In this document: piece by piece, positions 53,411-61,179 of the stretch
Numbering within the stretch: position 1 is the stretch's first letter
Layout of the letters: every line of letters starts with the position of its first letter
Source of the DNA: Actinopolymorpha sp. NPDC004070
Lineage (GTDB): Bacteria; Actinomycetota; Actinomycetes; Propionibacteriales; Actinopolymorphaceae
Length of the DNA stretch: 64,000 nucleotides
Direction of reading: 5' to 3'
Assembly (NCBI RefSeq): GCF_040610475.1
Contig: NZ_JBEXMJ010000011.1
Span: 1 to 64,000 of the forward strand
Made by a program: the position numbers and the translations under genes
The notes under the pieces: model-generated
What the model saw: the letters and a program-made list of their open reading frames with translations, nothing else
The model's database searches: none
Told to the model about the DNA's origin: nothing

Positions 53411-54319
53411 GTGCAGGCGAGCGGCGAACAATACTCCATCAGCGCGGCGGGCTACACCGCGACCGTCACCGAGGTTGGCGCGACCCTGCGCGAGTTGCGG
53501 TACGACGGACGCGACCTGGTCGCCGGGTTCGCCGCCGACGAGGTACGCCCGGTTTTCCGCGGCGCGGTTCTCGCACCGTGGCCCAACCGCGTCATCGACG
53601 GCACCTACGACTTCGGCGGGCAGAGTCACCAGCTCGCGCTGACCGAGCCCGACCGGCACAACGCCCTGCACGGCCTTGTCGCCTGGTCGAGCTGGCAGGT
53701 CGTGCACCACTCCCCGCAGCGGGTCGAGCTCGCGCACCGGTTGTTCCCGCAGACCGGCTACCCCTTCCTGCTCGACCTGCGGGCAACGTACGAACTGTCC
53801 GAGGCGGGGCTGGCCTGCACGGTCGCCGCGGTCAACGCCGGCGACACCGACGCACCGTTCGGCACCGCGCCGCACCCCTACCTCGTGGCCGGGCCGGGCC
53901 GGGTCGGCGACTGGTCGCTGGAGCTGCCCGCCGGTAAGTACCTCCAGGTCACCGAGGACCGGCTGGTGCCGCAGGGGCTGGCCGAGGTGGACGGCACCGC
54001 CTACGACTTCCGTACGGCCAAGACCATCGGGACGACGTTCCTCGACCACGCCTACACCGGGCTCGCCGCCGACGCCGACGGCGTGGTCCGTGCACGGGTG
54101 CGCACCGCCGAGGGCTCCGGGGTGGAGCTGCGCTGGGACGCCGGCTGCCCGTGGGTGCAGGTGCACACCGCCGACCGGCCCGAGCCCGAGCTCGACCGGT
54201 CGGGCCTCGCGGTGGAGCCGATGACCTGCCCGCCGGACGCGTTCAACTCCGGCACGGACCTGGTGGTCCTCGCGCCCGGACAGCGGCACGAGGCAGGCTG
54301 GACGATCGCCGCGATCTGA
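53411..54319 (+). CDS. Aldose 1-epimerase family protein
   Basis: 302 residues of the galactose-mutarotase fold: YTATVTEVGATLRELRYDGRDLVAGF, LAPWPNRVIDGTYDFGG, the catalytic His in DRHNALHGLVAWSSW, and FGTAPHPYLVAG; the general base Glu is in the end region LAVEPMTCPPDAFN. It interconverts alpha and beta sugar anomers or related sugar phosphates. GTG 53411 has AGGAAGGA upstream. It is divergent from the SDR gene. Confidence 0.88.
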   Translation: MQASGEQYSISAAGYTATVTEVGATLRELRYDGRDLVAGFAADEVRPVFRGAVLAPWPNRVIDGTYDFGGQSHQLALTEPDRHNALHGLVAWSSWQVVHHSPQRVELAHRLFPQTGYPFLLDLRATYELSEAGLACTVAAVNAGDTDAPFGTAPHPYLVAGPGRVGDWSLELPAGKYLQVTEDRLVPQGLAEVDGTAYDFRTAKTIGTTFLDHAYTGLAADADGVVRARVRTAEGSGVELRWDAGCPWVQVHTADRPEPELDRSGLAVEPMTCPPDAFNSGTDLVVLAPGQRHEAGWTIAAI

Positions 54320-54461
54320 GCCGCCGGCGTCACTCCGTCCGCTCTCGCCCCTTCCGCCCCGGCCTGTCGGTGGGCCGCTCTAGGGTCTGACAACACCCTG
54401 GCCGCCGCATCCACCACCGGCTGGGCGGGCAGCGCCATCACGGCACATCACGGAGGACGCC

Positions 54462-55604
54462 ATGAGATTCGCCAGCGAGAGCACCCGGCTGGGCCGGGCC
54501 GCCACCTTCGCCGCCCGGCACTCGGCGGGCACCGCCGCGCCGATCCCGGCGCTGAGCGGTCTGCGGGTGTCCGCCGCCGACGACGCGATCCGCCTCACCG
54601 GCTACGACTACGAGGCCAGCTCCACCGTGCGGTTCCCGGCCGAGGTCGACGAGCCGGGTGAGCTGCTGCTCCCCGGCCGGGTCTTCGCCGAGATCGTGCA
54701 CGCGCTCCCGCAGGGCCTGGTGCGGGTGCACACCCGCGAGGGTGTGGTGGAGATCAGCGCCGGCGCGAGCGAGTTCACCCTGCCGACGCTGCCCCTGGCC
54801 GACTATCCCGAGCTGCCGACACCGCCCGCGCCGGTCGGTGCCCTCGATGCCGCACCGTTCGCCCGGGCCGTCGCCCAGATGTCGCGCATCGCGATCCGCG
54901 GAGATGCCGTACCCGTGCTGTCCGGCACATTGCTGGAGTTCGACGCGGAGTCGGTCACGCTGACCTCCTCCGACCGGTTCCGGGTGGCGATCCACCGGGT
55001 GCCGTGGAAGGCGACCGGATCCGACCTGCCCGCCCGGGCCGTCGTCCCAGCGCGGATGCTCGCCGACGCGACCAAGAGCCTCGGCGCGGGCACCGACCTG
55101 CTCACCGTCGGCCTCGGCGGCGAGGGCGAGGCCGTCCTCAGCCTGGGCGTCGACGAACGCCTCACCACGCTGCGACTGCTCGACGACACCTACCCCGCGC
55201 TGCGGACGAAGGTCCCCGCCGACTTCGTGGGCACGATCGTCCTGGCCGTCGAGGACCTGCGGGCGGCCCTGCGGCGGGTGTGCATCGTGGCCGACCGGTA
55301 CGCCGCGGTCGTCCTGACCATCGGCCAGGACGAGGTGGTCGTGGGCGCGGCCGGTGACGTCGACACCCGCGGCCGGGAACGACTCGCGGGGCGACTCGAC
55401 GGCGACGCCGGCACGGTGGCCTTCAACGCGGGTTACCTGCTCGACGGCCTGGAGGGCTTCGACACCGAGTACGTCCGGCTGGCCTTCCAGGAAGGCATCC
55501 GGCCCGCGCTGCTCACCGGCTGCGCGGCGCCCGACGCCTCCCCCGATGCCGAGGTCCAACCTGACGTGATCTACGTCGCCATGCCGCGCCGCCTGCCCGC
55601 CTGA
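54462..55604 (+). CDS. DNA polymerase III beta-clamp paralogue
   Basis: 380 residues with three-clamp-domain organisation: MRFASESTRLGRAATFAARHS then GYDYEASSTVRFPAEVDEPGELLLPGRVFAEIVHALP, GDAVPVLSGTLLEFDAESVTLTSSDRFRVAIHRVP, and the C-terminal VVLTIGQDEVVVGAAGDVD to YVAMPRRLPA. This aligns with DnaN, the sliding clamp. The gene is not near dnaA/recF, so it is a second copy; the end MPRRLPA departs from the canonical M-P-M/V-R-L. It may serve repair or a specialised polymerase. ATG 54462 has GGAGGA upstream. Confidence 0.87.
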   Translation: MRFASESTRLGRAATFAARHSAGTAAPIPALSGLRVSAADDAIRLTGYDYEASSTVRFPAEVDEPGELLLPGRVFAEIVHALPQGLVRVHTREGVVEISAGASEFTLPTLPLADYPELPTPPAPVGALDAAPFARAVAQMSRIAIRGDAVPVLSGTLLEFDAESVTLTSSDRFRVAIHRVPWKATGSDLPARAVVPARMLADATKSLGAGTDLLTVGLGGEGEAVLSLGVDERLTTLRLLDDTYPALRTKVPADFVGTIVLAVEDLRAALRRVCIVADRYAAVVLTIGQDEVVVGAAGDVDTRGRERLAGRLDGDAGTVAFNAGYLLDGLEGFDTEYVRLAFQEGIRPALLTGCAAPDASPDAEVQPDVIYVAMPRRLPA

Positions 55605-55658
55605 CCCTCGCGGTCTGCCCGGCCGACCCTTGCGGTCTGCCCGCCGGACGCTCGTCGC
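55593..55658. repeat. 22-bp repeat on the beta-clamp paralogue stop
   Basis: Three 22-bp units start at 55593, 55615 and 55637, each beginning CTGCCCG. The first contains the last codons and stop (55602-55604); the second differs at three or four positions and the third is degenerate. Confidence 0.8.
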
Positions 55659-55745
55659 TCGCCCGCCTGCCCCTCGCGCCGATCCGGTCTGACCTCGTAC
55701 CCATCCACATCCGAATCGGCTCCGAATGGCCGGTCGGAGGTGGGC

Positions 55746-56561
55746 ATGGCGTTCGAACTGGAGACCTACAAGCGTGCGGTGCAGCCCGTGAGGATCGACG
55801 ACGTCGACTTCGACGGCTTCCGGGAGCGGCCGCTCACCGCGGAGGCGTTGCGCACGCTGCACTACATGGCCGACGTCGAGATGCACACGGTCTGCTACCT
55901 GCGAGACCTGCTGGTCACGCCGTCACACCAGAACCCTCGGATCACGACGTTCCTCACCATGTGGAGCTACGAGGAGTACTGGCACGGGGAGGTCATCGAC
56001 CGGATCCTGGCCGTGCACGGGGAGGACCACGGACCGGCCCGGGCCCGCACGGTCCGGCGCGCGCAGGGCGTCGCGAACGTCGTCAGCCCGATCAGCCAGT
56101 GCCTCGCGGCGGCGGCGATCGGAGAGGACTTCATCGCCACGCACATGAGCTGGGGCGCGATCAACGAATGGTCCACCCATGCCGCGTACGCCCGGCTGAC
56201 CGAACGCGAGAACCACCCCGTCCTCACCACCGTGCTGCGCCGGATCATGCGCCAGGAGACCCGGCACGTCGCGTTCTACACCTCCGAGGCGCGCACCCGG
56301 CTGGCCCGCAGCGCCCGTGCCCGCAGGTTGACCCGCTGGGCGCTGCGCACCCGGTGGCGCCCGGTCGGTTCCACAGTGATGCCGAGGTCGGAGACGAGGT
56401 TCCTGCTCGGCTACCTGTTCGGCGACGAGAACGGCCGCGGCGTCGTCGGCGACCTCGACCACAGGATCGACCGGCTGCCCGGCCTGGAAGGACTCGGGCT
56501 GGTGTCCCGGGCCGTCGGCCGGTTCGGCCCACGTCCGGGCGAACTCGCCGAGCCGACCTGA
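55746..56561 (+). CDS. Ferritin-like diiron protein of unknown function
   Basis: 271 residues, largely helical. Two iron-binding motifs are visible: E-E-Y-W-H-G-E (about residue 77, ExxH) and RQETRHVAFY (ExxRH, about 175). The sequence resembles acyl-ACP-desaturase-like ferritin-superfamily proteins more than classical ferritin. The early segment with EMHTVCYLRDLLV could supply another ligand. ATG 55746 has GGAGG 6 nt upstream. No close partner gene is adjacent; substrate and role are unknown. Confidence 0.7.
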   Translation: MAFELETYKRAVQPVRIDDVDFDGFRERPLTAEALRTLHYMADVEMHTVCYLRDLLVTPSHQNPRITTFLTMWSYEEYWHGEVIDRILAVHGEDHGPARARTVRRAQGVANVVSPISQCLAAAAIGEDFIATHMSWGAINEWSTHAAYARLTERENHPVLTTVLRRIMRQETRHVAFYTSEARTRLARSARARRLTRWALRTRWRPVGSTVMPRSETRFLLGYLFGDENGRGVVGDLDHRIDRLPGLEGLGLVSRAVGRFGPRPGELAEPT

Positions 56562-56614
56562 CCTGACCTGACCCGGCCGACCCGACCTGACCTGACCTGA
56601 CCCGGCCGACCCGA
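56557..56614. repeat. 29-bp repeat with CCTGA pentamers after a stop
   Basis: Three CCTGA pentamers plus CCCGGCCGACCCGA occur twice exactly (56557-56585 and 56586-56614). The stop TGA of the diiron gene (56559-56561) is in the first CCTGA unit. The array ends 12 bp before the stop of the facing TetR gene. Confidence 0.88.
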
Positions 56615-56625
56615 CCGGACGCCGG

Positions 56626-57366
56626 TCAGCCGCGCTCGGCACCCTCAGCACCCTCGGTGCTGTCGCGGTCGACGAGGTCGAACGCGACGTCGAGGGCCGC
56701 CTGGTTGGCCTCCTCGACGCTCAGTCCCAGGCCTCCGCCGAAGGGCATGCCGGAGTCCCCGCTGAGCGCGGCGGCCATGTGCATGCCGACGATCGCGAGC
56801 AGCGCCCTGATCCGGCTCTGCGGCGGGCCGCCGTCGTAGAGCACCCCGTGCAGCGCGGCCATCCGCTGCTGGAACTGCTCACCGAGTCCCGACTTGTGTA
56901 TCCCGGCGGGGTTCTGCTGGAAGAACCTCATCGACGGGAACCGGACGCGCACGATCTCGGCGTAGCGGCGCAGGACCTCGTGCCTGGTGTCGGTCGTGCG
57001 GGGCTGGTCCTCCGCCCAGGCGACCAACTCGTCGATGTCGGCGAGGAAGTCCTCCACCGTCGCGACGACGATCTCTTCCTTGGACCGGAAGTGGTAGTAC
57101 AGCGCCGCCTTCGTCACCCCGAGCCGGTCGGCGATCTCCCGCAGCGAGGTGGAGTCGTAGCCCTGCTCGGCGAACAGTTCCAGGGCCACCTCCTGGATCC
57201 GGGCCCGGGTGTCCGACCCACCCGCCGGCCGGCCCGTCCGCGTCTCCGCCCGCCGACGCTCCGACCGGTGGTCGGCCCGGCTACTCCCCCGGCTGCCCGC
57301 TCGGCCACTACCGGTGGACCGGCCACGCCGGGGCTGATCGGACGACTCGTTCGGGCGTTGCGGCAT
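56626..57366 (-). CDS. TetR family repressor of the MFS exporter
   Basis: 246 residues. A disordered Arg/Ser-rich N-terminus of about 50 residues precedes the helix-turn-helix: ARIQEVALELFAEQGYDSTSLREIADRLGVTKAALYYHFRSKEEIVVATV. The C-terminal ligand domain is not assigned. ATG 57366 follows GGAGG. It is divergent from the DHA2 exporter, with three operator-like palindromes between the two, so it is very probably that exporter's repressor and self-regulated. Confidence 0.9.
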   Translation of the reverse strand: MPQRPNESSDQPRRGRSTGSGRAGSRGSSRADHRSERRRAETRTGRPAGGSDTRARIQEVALELFAEQGYDSTSLREIADRLGVTKAALYYHFRSKEEIVVATVEDFLADIDELVAWAEDQPRTTDTRHEVLRRYAEIVRVRFPSMRFFQQNPAGIHKSGLGEQFQQRMAALHGVLYDGGPPQSRIRALLAIVGMHMAAALSGDSGMPFGGGLGLSVEEANQAALDVAFDLVDRDSTEGAEGAERG

Positions 57367-57397
57367 GTGTCCTCCGTGGCCGGGGCGGGGAGACCTC

Positions 57398-57478
57398 ACT
57401 TGACGAGCTATTTACTTGACGGCCGGTTAGTTCGCAACTTACCGTACGGCAAGTAAGCCTACTAGCCGGTCGGCAAGT
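57398..57478. promoter_or_regulatory. Array of three TetR operators
   Basis: ACTTGACGGCCGGTTAGTT (57414-57432, plus), ACTTGCCGTACGGTAAGTT (57436-57454, minus) and ACTTGCCGACCGGCTAGTA (57460-57478, minus) share the 19-bp core ACTTGMCGNMCGGYWAGTW. A fourth half-site, ACTTGACG, lies at 57398-57405. Together they fill the region between tetR and the exporter. Confidence 0.78.
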
Positions 57479-57536
57479 AAGCCAGCGCGCGGCAGTCGCC
57501 GCGACGCAGTCGGCCAGTCTCACCAGCGGAGATCCA

Positions 57537-59102
57537 GTGACCACGACCGTGACCCCACCGGCTCGACGGGAAGTCCTCGTCGTCCTGCCGGGACTGCTCC
57601 TCGCGATGTTGCTCGCCATGCTCGACCAGATGATCGTCGGCACCGCCATGCCGCGGATCGTCGGCGAACTCGGCGGCCTGGACCACCTGTCCTGGGTGGT
57701 CACCGCCTACGTCCTGATGTCCACCGTCTCCACGCCGCTCTACGGCAAGCTCGGCGACCTGTACGGTCGCAAGCGCCTCTTCCTCGGCGCCATCGTGATC
57801 TTCCTCGTCGGCTCGGCCCTGTCCGGGATGGCGCAGAGCATGGTCCAGCTGATCGGGTTCCGTGCCCTGCAGGGCCTCGGCGCCGGCGGCCTGATCGTCG
57901 GCGTGATGGCGATCATCGGCGACCTCATCCCGCCCCGGGAGCGGGGGCGCTACCAGGGGTACATGTCCGCGACGATGGCGGCGGCCACGATCTGCGGCCC
58001 GCTGCTCGGCGGCTTCCTCACCGACCACTTCAGCTGGCGCTGGGCCTTCTACGTGAACATCCCCGTCGGCGTCCTCGCACTCGTCCTCGTGGGCACCACC
58101 CTGCAGCTGCCGCGACACCGGATCAGCCACCGCATCGACTACCTGGGGGCCGCGCTGCTGACCGTCGCCGCGACGTCCCTGGTGCTGGTGACCACCTGGG
58201 GCGGTACGCAGTACGACTGGGGATCGGTGCAGATCCTCGGCCTGGCCGTGCTCGGCGTGACGTCGGTGGTCGGCTTCGTGTTCGCCGAACGCCGGGCGGT
58301 CGAGCCCGTCCTGCCGCTACGGCTGTTCAGGGACCGCAACTTCACCGCGGCCACGCTGATGGGTTTCCTGGTCGGCTTCGCGATGTTCGGCGCGGTGACG
58401 TTCCTGCCATTGTTCCAGCAGACGGTGCAGGGCGCCTCGGCCACCAACTCCGGTCTGCTCCTGCTGCCGATGATGGCCGCGTCGCTGGTGGTGTCCCTCG
58501 TCGTCGGCACCGTGATCACCCGGACCGGCCGCTACCGGGCGTTCCCGATCGCCGGCGGCGCGATGCTCACCCTGGGCGTCTTCGCGCTGTCGCTGATGGA
58601 CACCGGCACCACCAAGTTCACCCTGTCGGTCTACATGGTGATCCTCGGTATCGGGATGGGCCTGCTGATGCAGGTCACGCTCCTCATCGTGCAGAACAGC
58701 GTGGAGGCCAAGGACATGGGCGTGGCCAGCAGCACCTCGACGTTCGCCCGCTCGATCGGCGGGTCGTTCGGGGTGTCGCTGTTCGGGGCGATCTTCGCCA
58801 GCCGGCTGAGCGACTCCCTCGCCGGTATGCCGGGTGCGGAGAAGCTGGCCGGTGGCGGCGGGGCACACATCGACCCGGCCACCCTGCACCAGCTTCCCGC
58901 CGCCGCGCGCGACACCGTGCTCACCGCGATCGCGGACGGGATGCACAGCGTCTTCTTGTGGGCGGCGCCGTTCGCATTGGCCGCGTTCGCGATCGGCTGG
59001 GCGATCAAGGCGGTGCCACTGCGCGGTGGTCCCGGCCAGGTGGGCCCGGCCGGACCGGCGGGACCGGAGGGGGAGCCGATCCCGGCCGACTCACCCAGCT
59101 GA
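57537..59102 (+). CDS. DHA2-type MFS drug exporter (EmrB/QacA)
   Basis: 521 residues with fourteen predicted helices. MLDQMIVGTAMPRIVGELGGLDHLSWVVTAYVL is the classical first segment, followed by LYGKLGDLYGRKR (motif A) and FRALQGLGAGGLIVGVMAIIGDLIPPRERGRYQGYMSATMAA (motif C region). It expels hydrophobic drugs or lipids using protons. GTG 57537 follows GGAG. Expression should be released when the adjacent TetR binds its ligand. Confidence 0.93.
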   Translation: MTTTVTPPARREVLVVLPGLLLAMLLAMLDQMIVGTAMPRIVGELGGLDHLSWVVTAYVLMSTVSTPLYGKLGDLYGRKRLFLGAIVIFLVGSALSGMAQSMVQLIGFRALQGLGAGGLIVGVMAIIGDLIPPRERGRYQGYMSATMAAATICGPLLGGFLTDHFSWRWAFYVNIPVGVLALVLVGTTLQLPRHRISHRIDYLGAALLTVAATSLVLVTTWGGTQYDWGSVQILGLAVLGVTSVVGFVFAERRAVEPVLPLRLFRDRNFTAATLMGFLVGFAMFGAVTFLPLFQQTVQGASATNSGLLLLPMMAASLVVSLVVGTVITRTGRYRAFPIAGGAMLTLGVFALSLMDTGTTKFTLSVYMVILGIGMGLLMQVTLLIVQNSVEAKDMGVASSTSTFARSIGGSFGVSLFGAIFASRLSDSLAGMPGAEKLAGGGGAHIDPATLHQLPAAARDTVLTAIADGMHSVFLWAAPFALAAFAIGWAIKAVPLRGGPGQVGPAGPAGPEGEPIPADSPS

Positions 59103-59939
59103 CACCACGCCCAGGATCACCGAGGCGTCGTCGTGCACCTTGCCGCGTTCTCGCCGCCGCGCCGGTTCCGCGGCGGCGTCGGCGCGCTCGGCCTCCCGGG
59201 TGCGGGCGACCCACGCGTCCGGGCCGTCGGCCACGAGGGCGTCCAGCATTCCCCGCCAGTCGCTGGTCCCGAACGTGTCCACCAGCCGGGTCGCGCCGTC
59301 GGTGGCCACGGACAGTCGGCGCAGACCGGTCGCGTCGATGGTTCCGGTCAGGGCTTCGTACGCCGGCTCCGGCCGGTCCGCCGCGACCCAGTACCCGCCC
59401 GGCCTGTTGCGGTGTGACCGCACCCGCGGCGCGGAGGGAGTCTCGCCCTGGGCGCGCAGGCGCCGTCCCACGTCGCCGGCCCGGTGATCGGTCAGCACTA
59501 CCGGGTCCTCGTCGCCGAGATCGAGCAGTACGACCGAGTCGGCGAGCACGAGGTAGTCGAGCACGTCGAGGCCGTCGCCGCGAAGCCGGGCCGCCGCCAC
59601 CGTCGCCGCGGGGCTGTCCGGGTGGGCCAGGTCGCAGGTCCCGGCGTGCAGGTCGCGGGTCGCGACGATCGCCTCGGCCAGACAGTCGGCCAGCGACTCG
59701 GCGCCCTGCCCGTCGCCCGGCCCGTCGTCCCGGCCCGCAAGCCGGACGAAGTGGCCGCCGAGCGTCTGCGCGTACCACGCCACGCCGTGCCGGCATCCGG
59801 TGTCGGTGCGGACCATCGGGGTCACGCCGTCGAGCACCACCGCGAGCCGCGGGCCCGCGAACAGGAAGTCCTCGTTGTCGAGGTCGGGACTGCCGGGTTC
59901 ACTCGCGTACATCACCTGCACGGTGCGCTTGGCCGTCAC
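59091..59939 (-). CDS. PP2C-like protein phosphatase
   Basis: About 282 residues. NEDFLFAGPRLAVVLDGVTPM contains the Asp-Gly pair that binds metal, SVATDGATRLVDTFGTSDW supplies another, and KVHDDASVILGVVS is the closing D-D/N motif. This is a compact PPM/PP2C fold, expected to dephosphorylate Ser/Thr. GTG 59939 is chosen because TAGTGT lies 8 nt upstream (leaderless); ATG 59912 is an alternative. Its end overlaps the convergent exporter by 12 bp. Confidence 0.75.
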   Translation of the reverse strand: MTAKRTVQVMYASEPGSPDLDNEDFLFAGPRLAVVLDGVTPMVRTDTGCRHGVAWYAQTLGGHFVRLAGRDDGPGDGQGAESLADCLAEAIVATRDLHAGTCDLAHPDSPAATVAAARLRGDGLDVLDYLVLADSVVLLDLGDEDPVVLTDHRAGDVGRRLRAQGETPSAPRVRSHRNRPGGYWVAADRPEPAYEALTGTIDATGLRRLSVATDGATRLVDTFGTSDWRGMLDALVADGPDAWVARTREAERADAAAEPARRRERGKVHDDASVILGVVSAG

Positions 59940-59959
59940 ACCTGTGCACACTATCCGGC

Positions 59960-60385
59960 ATGTCGCAGCCACCGACGGGACGTTCGTACCGCCATCTGGT
60001 CTCGGTCAAGGGGGTGTGCTTCCAAGGGGACCGCGTCCTGTTGCTGCGCAACGAGCGCGACGAGTGGGAGCTGCCCGGCGGCAAGCTGGAGTACGCCGAG
60101 GATCCGGCCGAGTGCGTGGCCCGGGAGGTCGCCGAGGAGAGCGGGTGGGCCGTACGGGTCGGGCCGATGCTGGACGCCTGGCAGTACGCCATCTCCCCCG
60201 GCGTCGACGTGCTCATCCTCACCTACGGCTGCCACGTACTCGACTCCACGGCGCCGGTGCGCAGCGACGAGCACCTTGACATCGGGCTGTTCACCGTCGA
60301 GGAGGCGGCCGGGCTGCCCATGCCCGCGGGCTACCTGCGTTCGGTCCGCGCCTGGCGACACCTTGACTTCGGAGGTACGCGATGA
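59960..60385 (+). CDS. Nudix hydrolase
   Basis: 141 residues. The Nudix box is GGKLEYAEDPAECVAREVAE followed by ESGW, preceded by VKGVCFQGDRVLLLRNERDEWELP. It cleaves a nucleoside diphosphate linked to an unknown moiety. ATG 59960 has no Shine-Dalgarno site; CACACT lies 7 nt upstream as a weak -10. It overlaps the methyltransferase start as ATGA. It is divergent from the phosphatase. Confidence 0.9.
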   Translation: MSQPPTGRSYRHLVSVKGVCFQGDRVLLLRNERDEWELPGGKLEYAEDPAECVAREVAEESGWAVRVGPMLDAWQYAISPGVDVLILTYGCHVLDSTAPVRSDEHLDIGLFTVEEAAGLPMPAGYLRSVRAWRHLDFGGTR

Positions 60386-61179
60386 AGGGGAACACCGCAC
60401 GCGGCGGACGGCTGAACTTCGACCGGGTGGTGGACGCCTACGACACCGGCCGGCCGAGCATCCCCTCCGAGGTGGTCGACCGTGCCGTCGAGCGCACCGG
60501 CCTGCGAGCCGGCGACACCGTGCTGGAGATCGGCGCCGCCACCGGTCAGCTGACGAAGGAGCTACGGGCGCGCGACCTCTCGGTGGTGGCGCTCGAACCC
60601 GGGCCGGCGCTGCGGACCCGGCTGGTCCGCCACCTCGACGAGGACACCGGGTTCGTCGTGCGCGGTGAGCTCTTCGAGGACTACCCCGGAGAGGAGGGGC
60701 CGTTCGCCGCGATCTGGTCCGCGAACGCCTTCCACTGGGTCGATCCGGCCGTGTCGTACGAGAAGTCGGCGCGGTTGCTCGCACCGGACGGTCACCTGGT
60801 GCTGATCTGGACGCACCCGATCCTGCACGACGAGGTGCAGACCGCGATGAACGCCGGCGCCTTCGCCGAGGAGCCGGACTTCGCCTACGACCCGGGACAG
60901 TTCGCCGACTACCTCGACCGGGTGGGCGCCGAGGGCCGGGAGGAACTTGCCGCGTCGGGGGTGTTCGAGGAGCCGGAGTACGAGTGGACGGCGCAGGAGT
61001 ACACGCAGGACGTGGACACCTACGTCGCGTACCTCATGTCGTACGGCCACGTCGCCGCCCGCGAGCAGGACGAACGCGACGCGCTGGCGACCAAGGTACG
61101 CACGACGCTCGGCACCCTCGGCGTGGACCAGGTGGAGCTCACCCTGCACTGCTACACCTGCGTGGCGCGACGCCGCTGA
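60382..61179 (+). CDS. Class I SAM-dependent methyltransferase
   Basis: 265 residues. Motif I is VLEIGAATGQLTKELRARDLSVVALEPG, and IWSANAFHWVDPAVSYEKSARLL is the typical post-II region of methyltransferase type 11. The N-terminal FDRVVDAYDTGRPSIPSEVV is family-like. The substrate is unknown. ATG 60382 overlaps the Nudix stop, so translation is coupled. Its stop abuts the stop of the convergent DUF1707 gene. Confidence 0.88.
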   Translation: MKGNTARGGRLNFDRVVDAYDTGRPSIPSEVVDRAVERTGLRAGDTVLEIGAATGQLTKELRARDLSVVALEPGPALRTRLVRHLDEDTGFVVRGELFEDYPGEEGPFAAIWSANAFHWVDPAVSYEKSARLLAPDGHLVLIWTHPILHDEVQTAMNAGAFAEEPDFAYDPGQFADYLDRVGAEGREELAASGVFEEPEYEWTAQEYTQDVDTYVAYLMSYGHVAAREQDERDALATKVRTTLGTLGVDQVELTLHCYTCVARRR

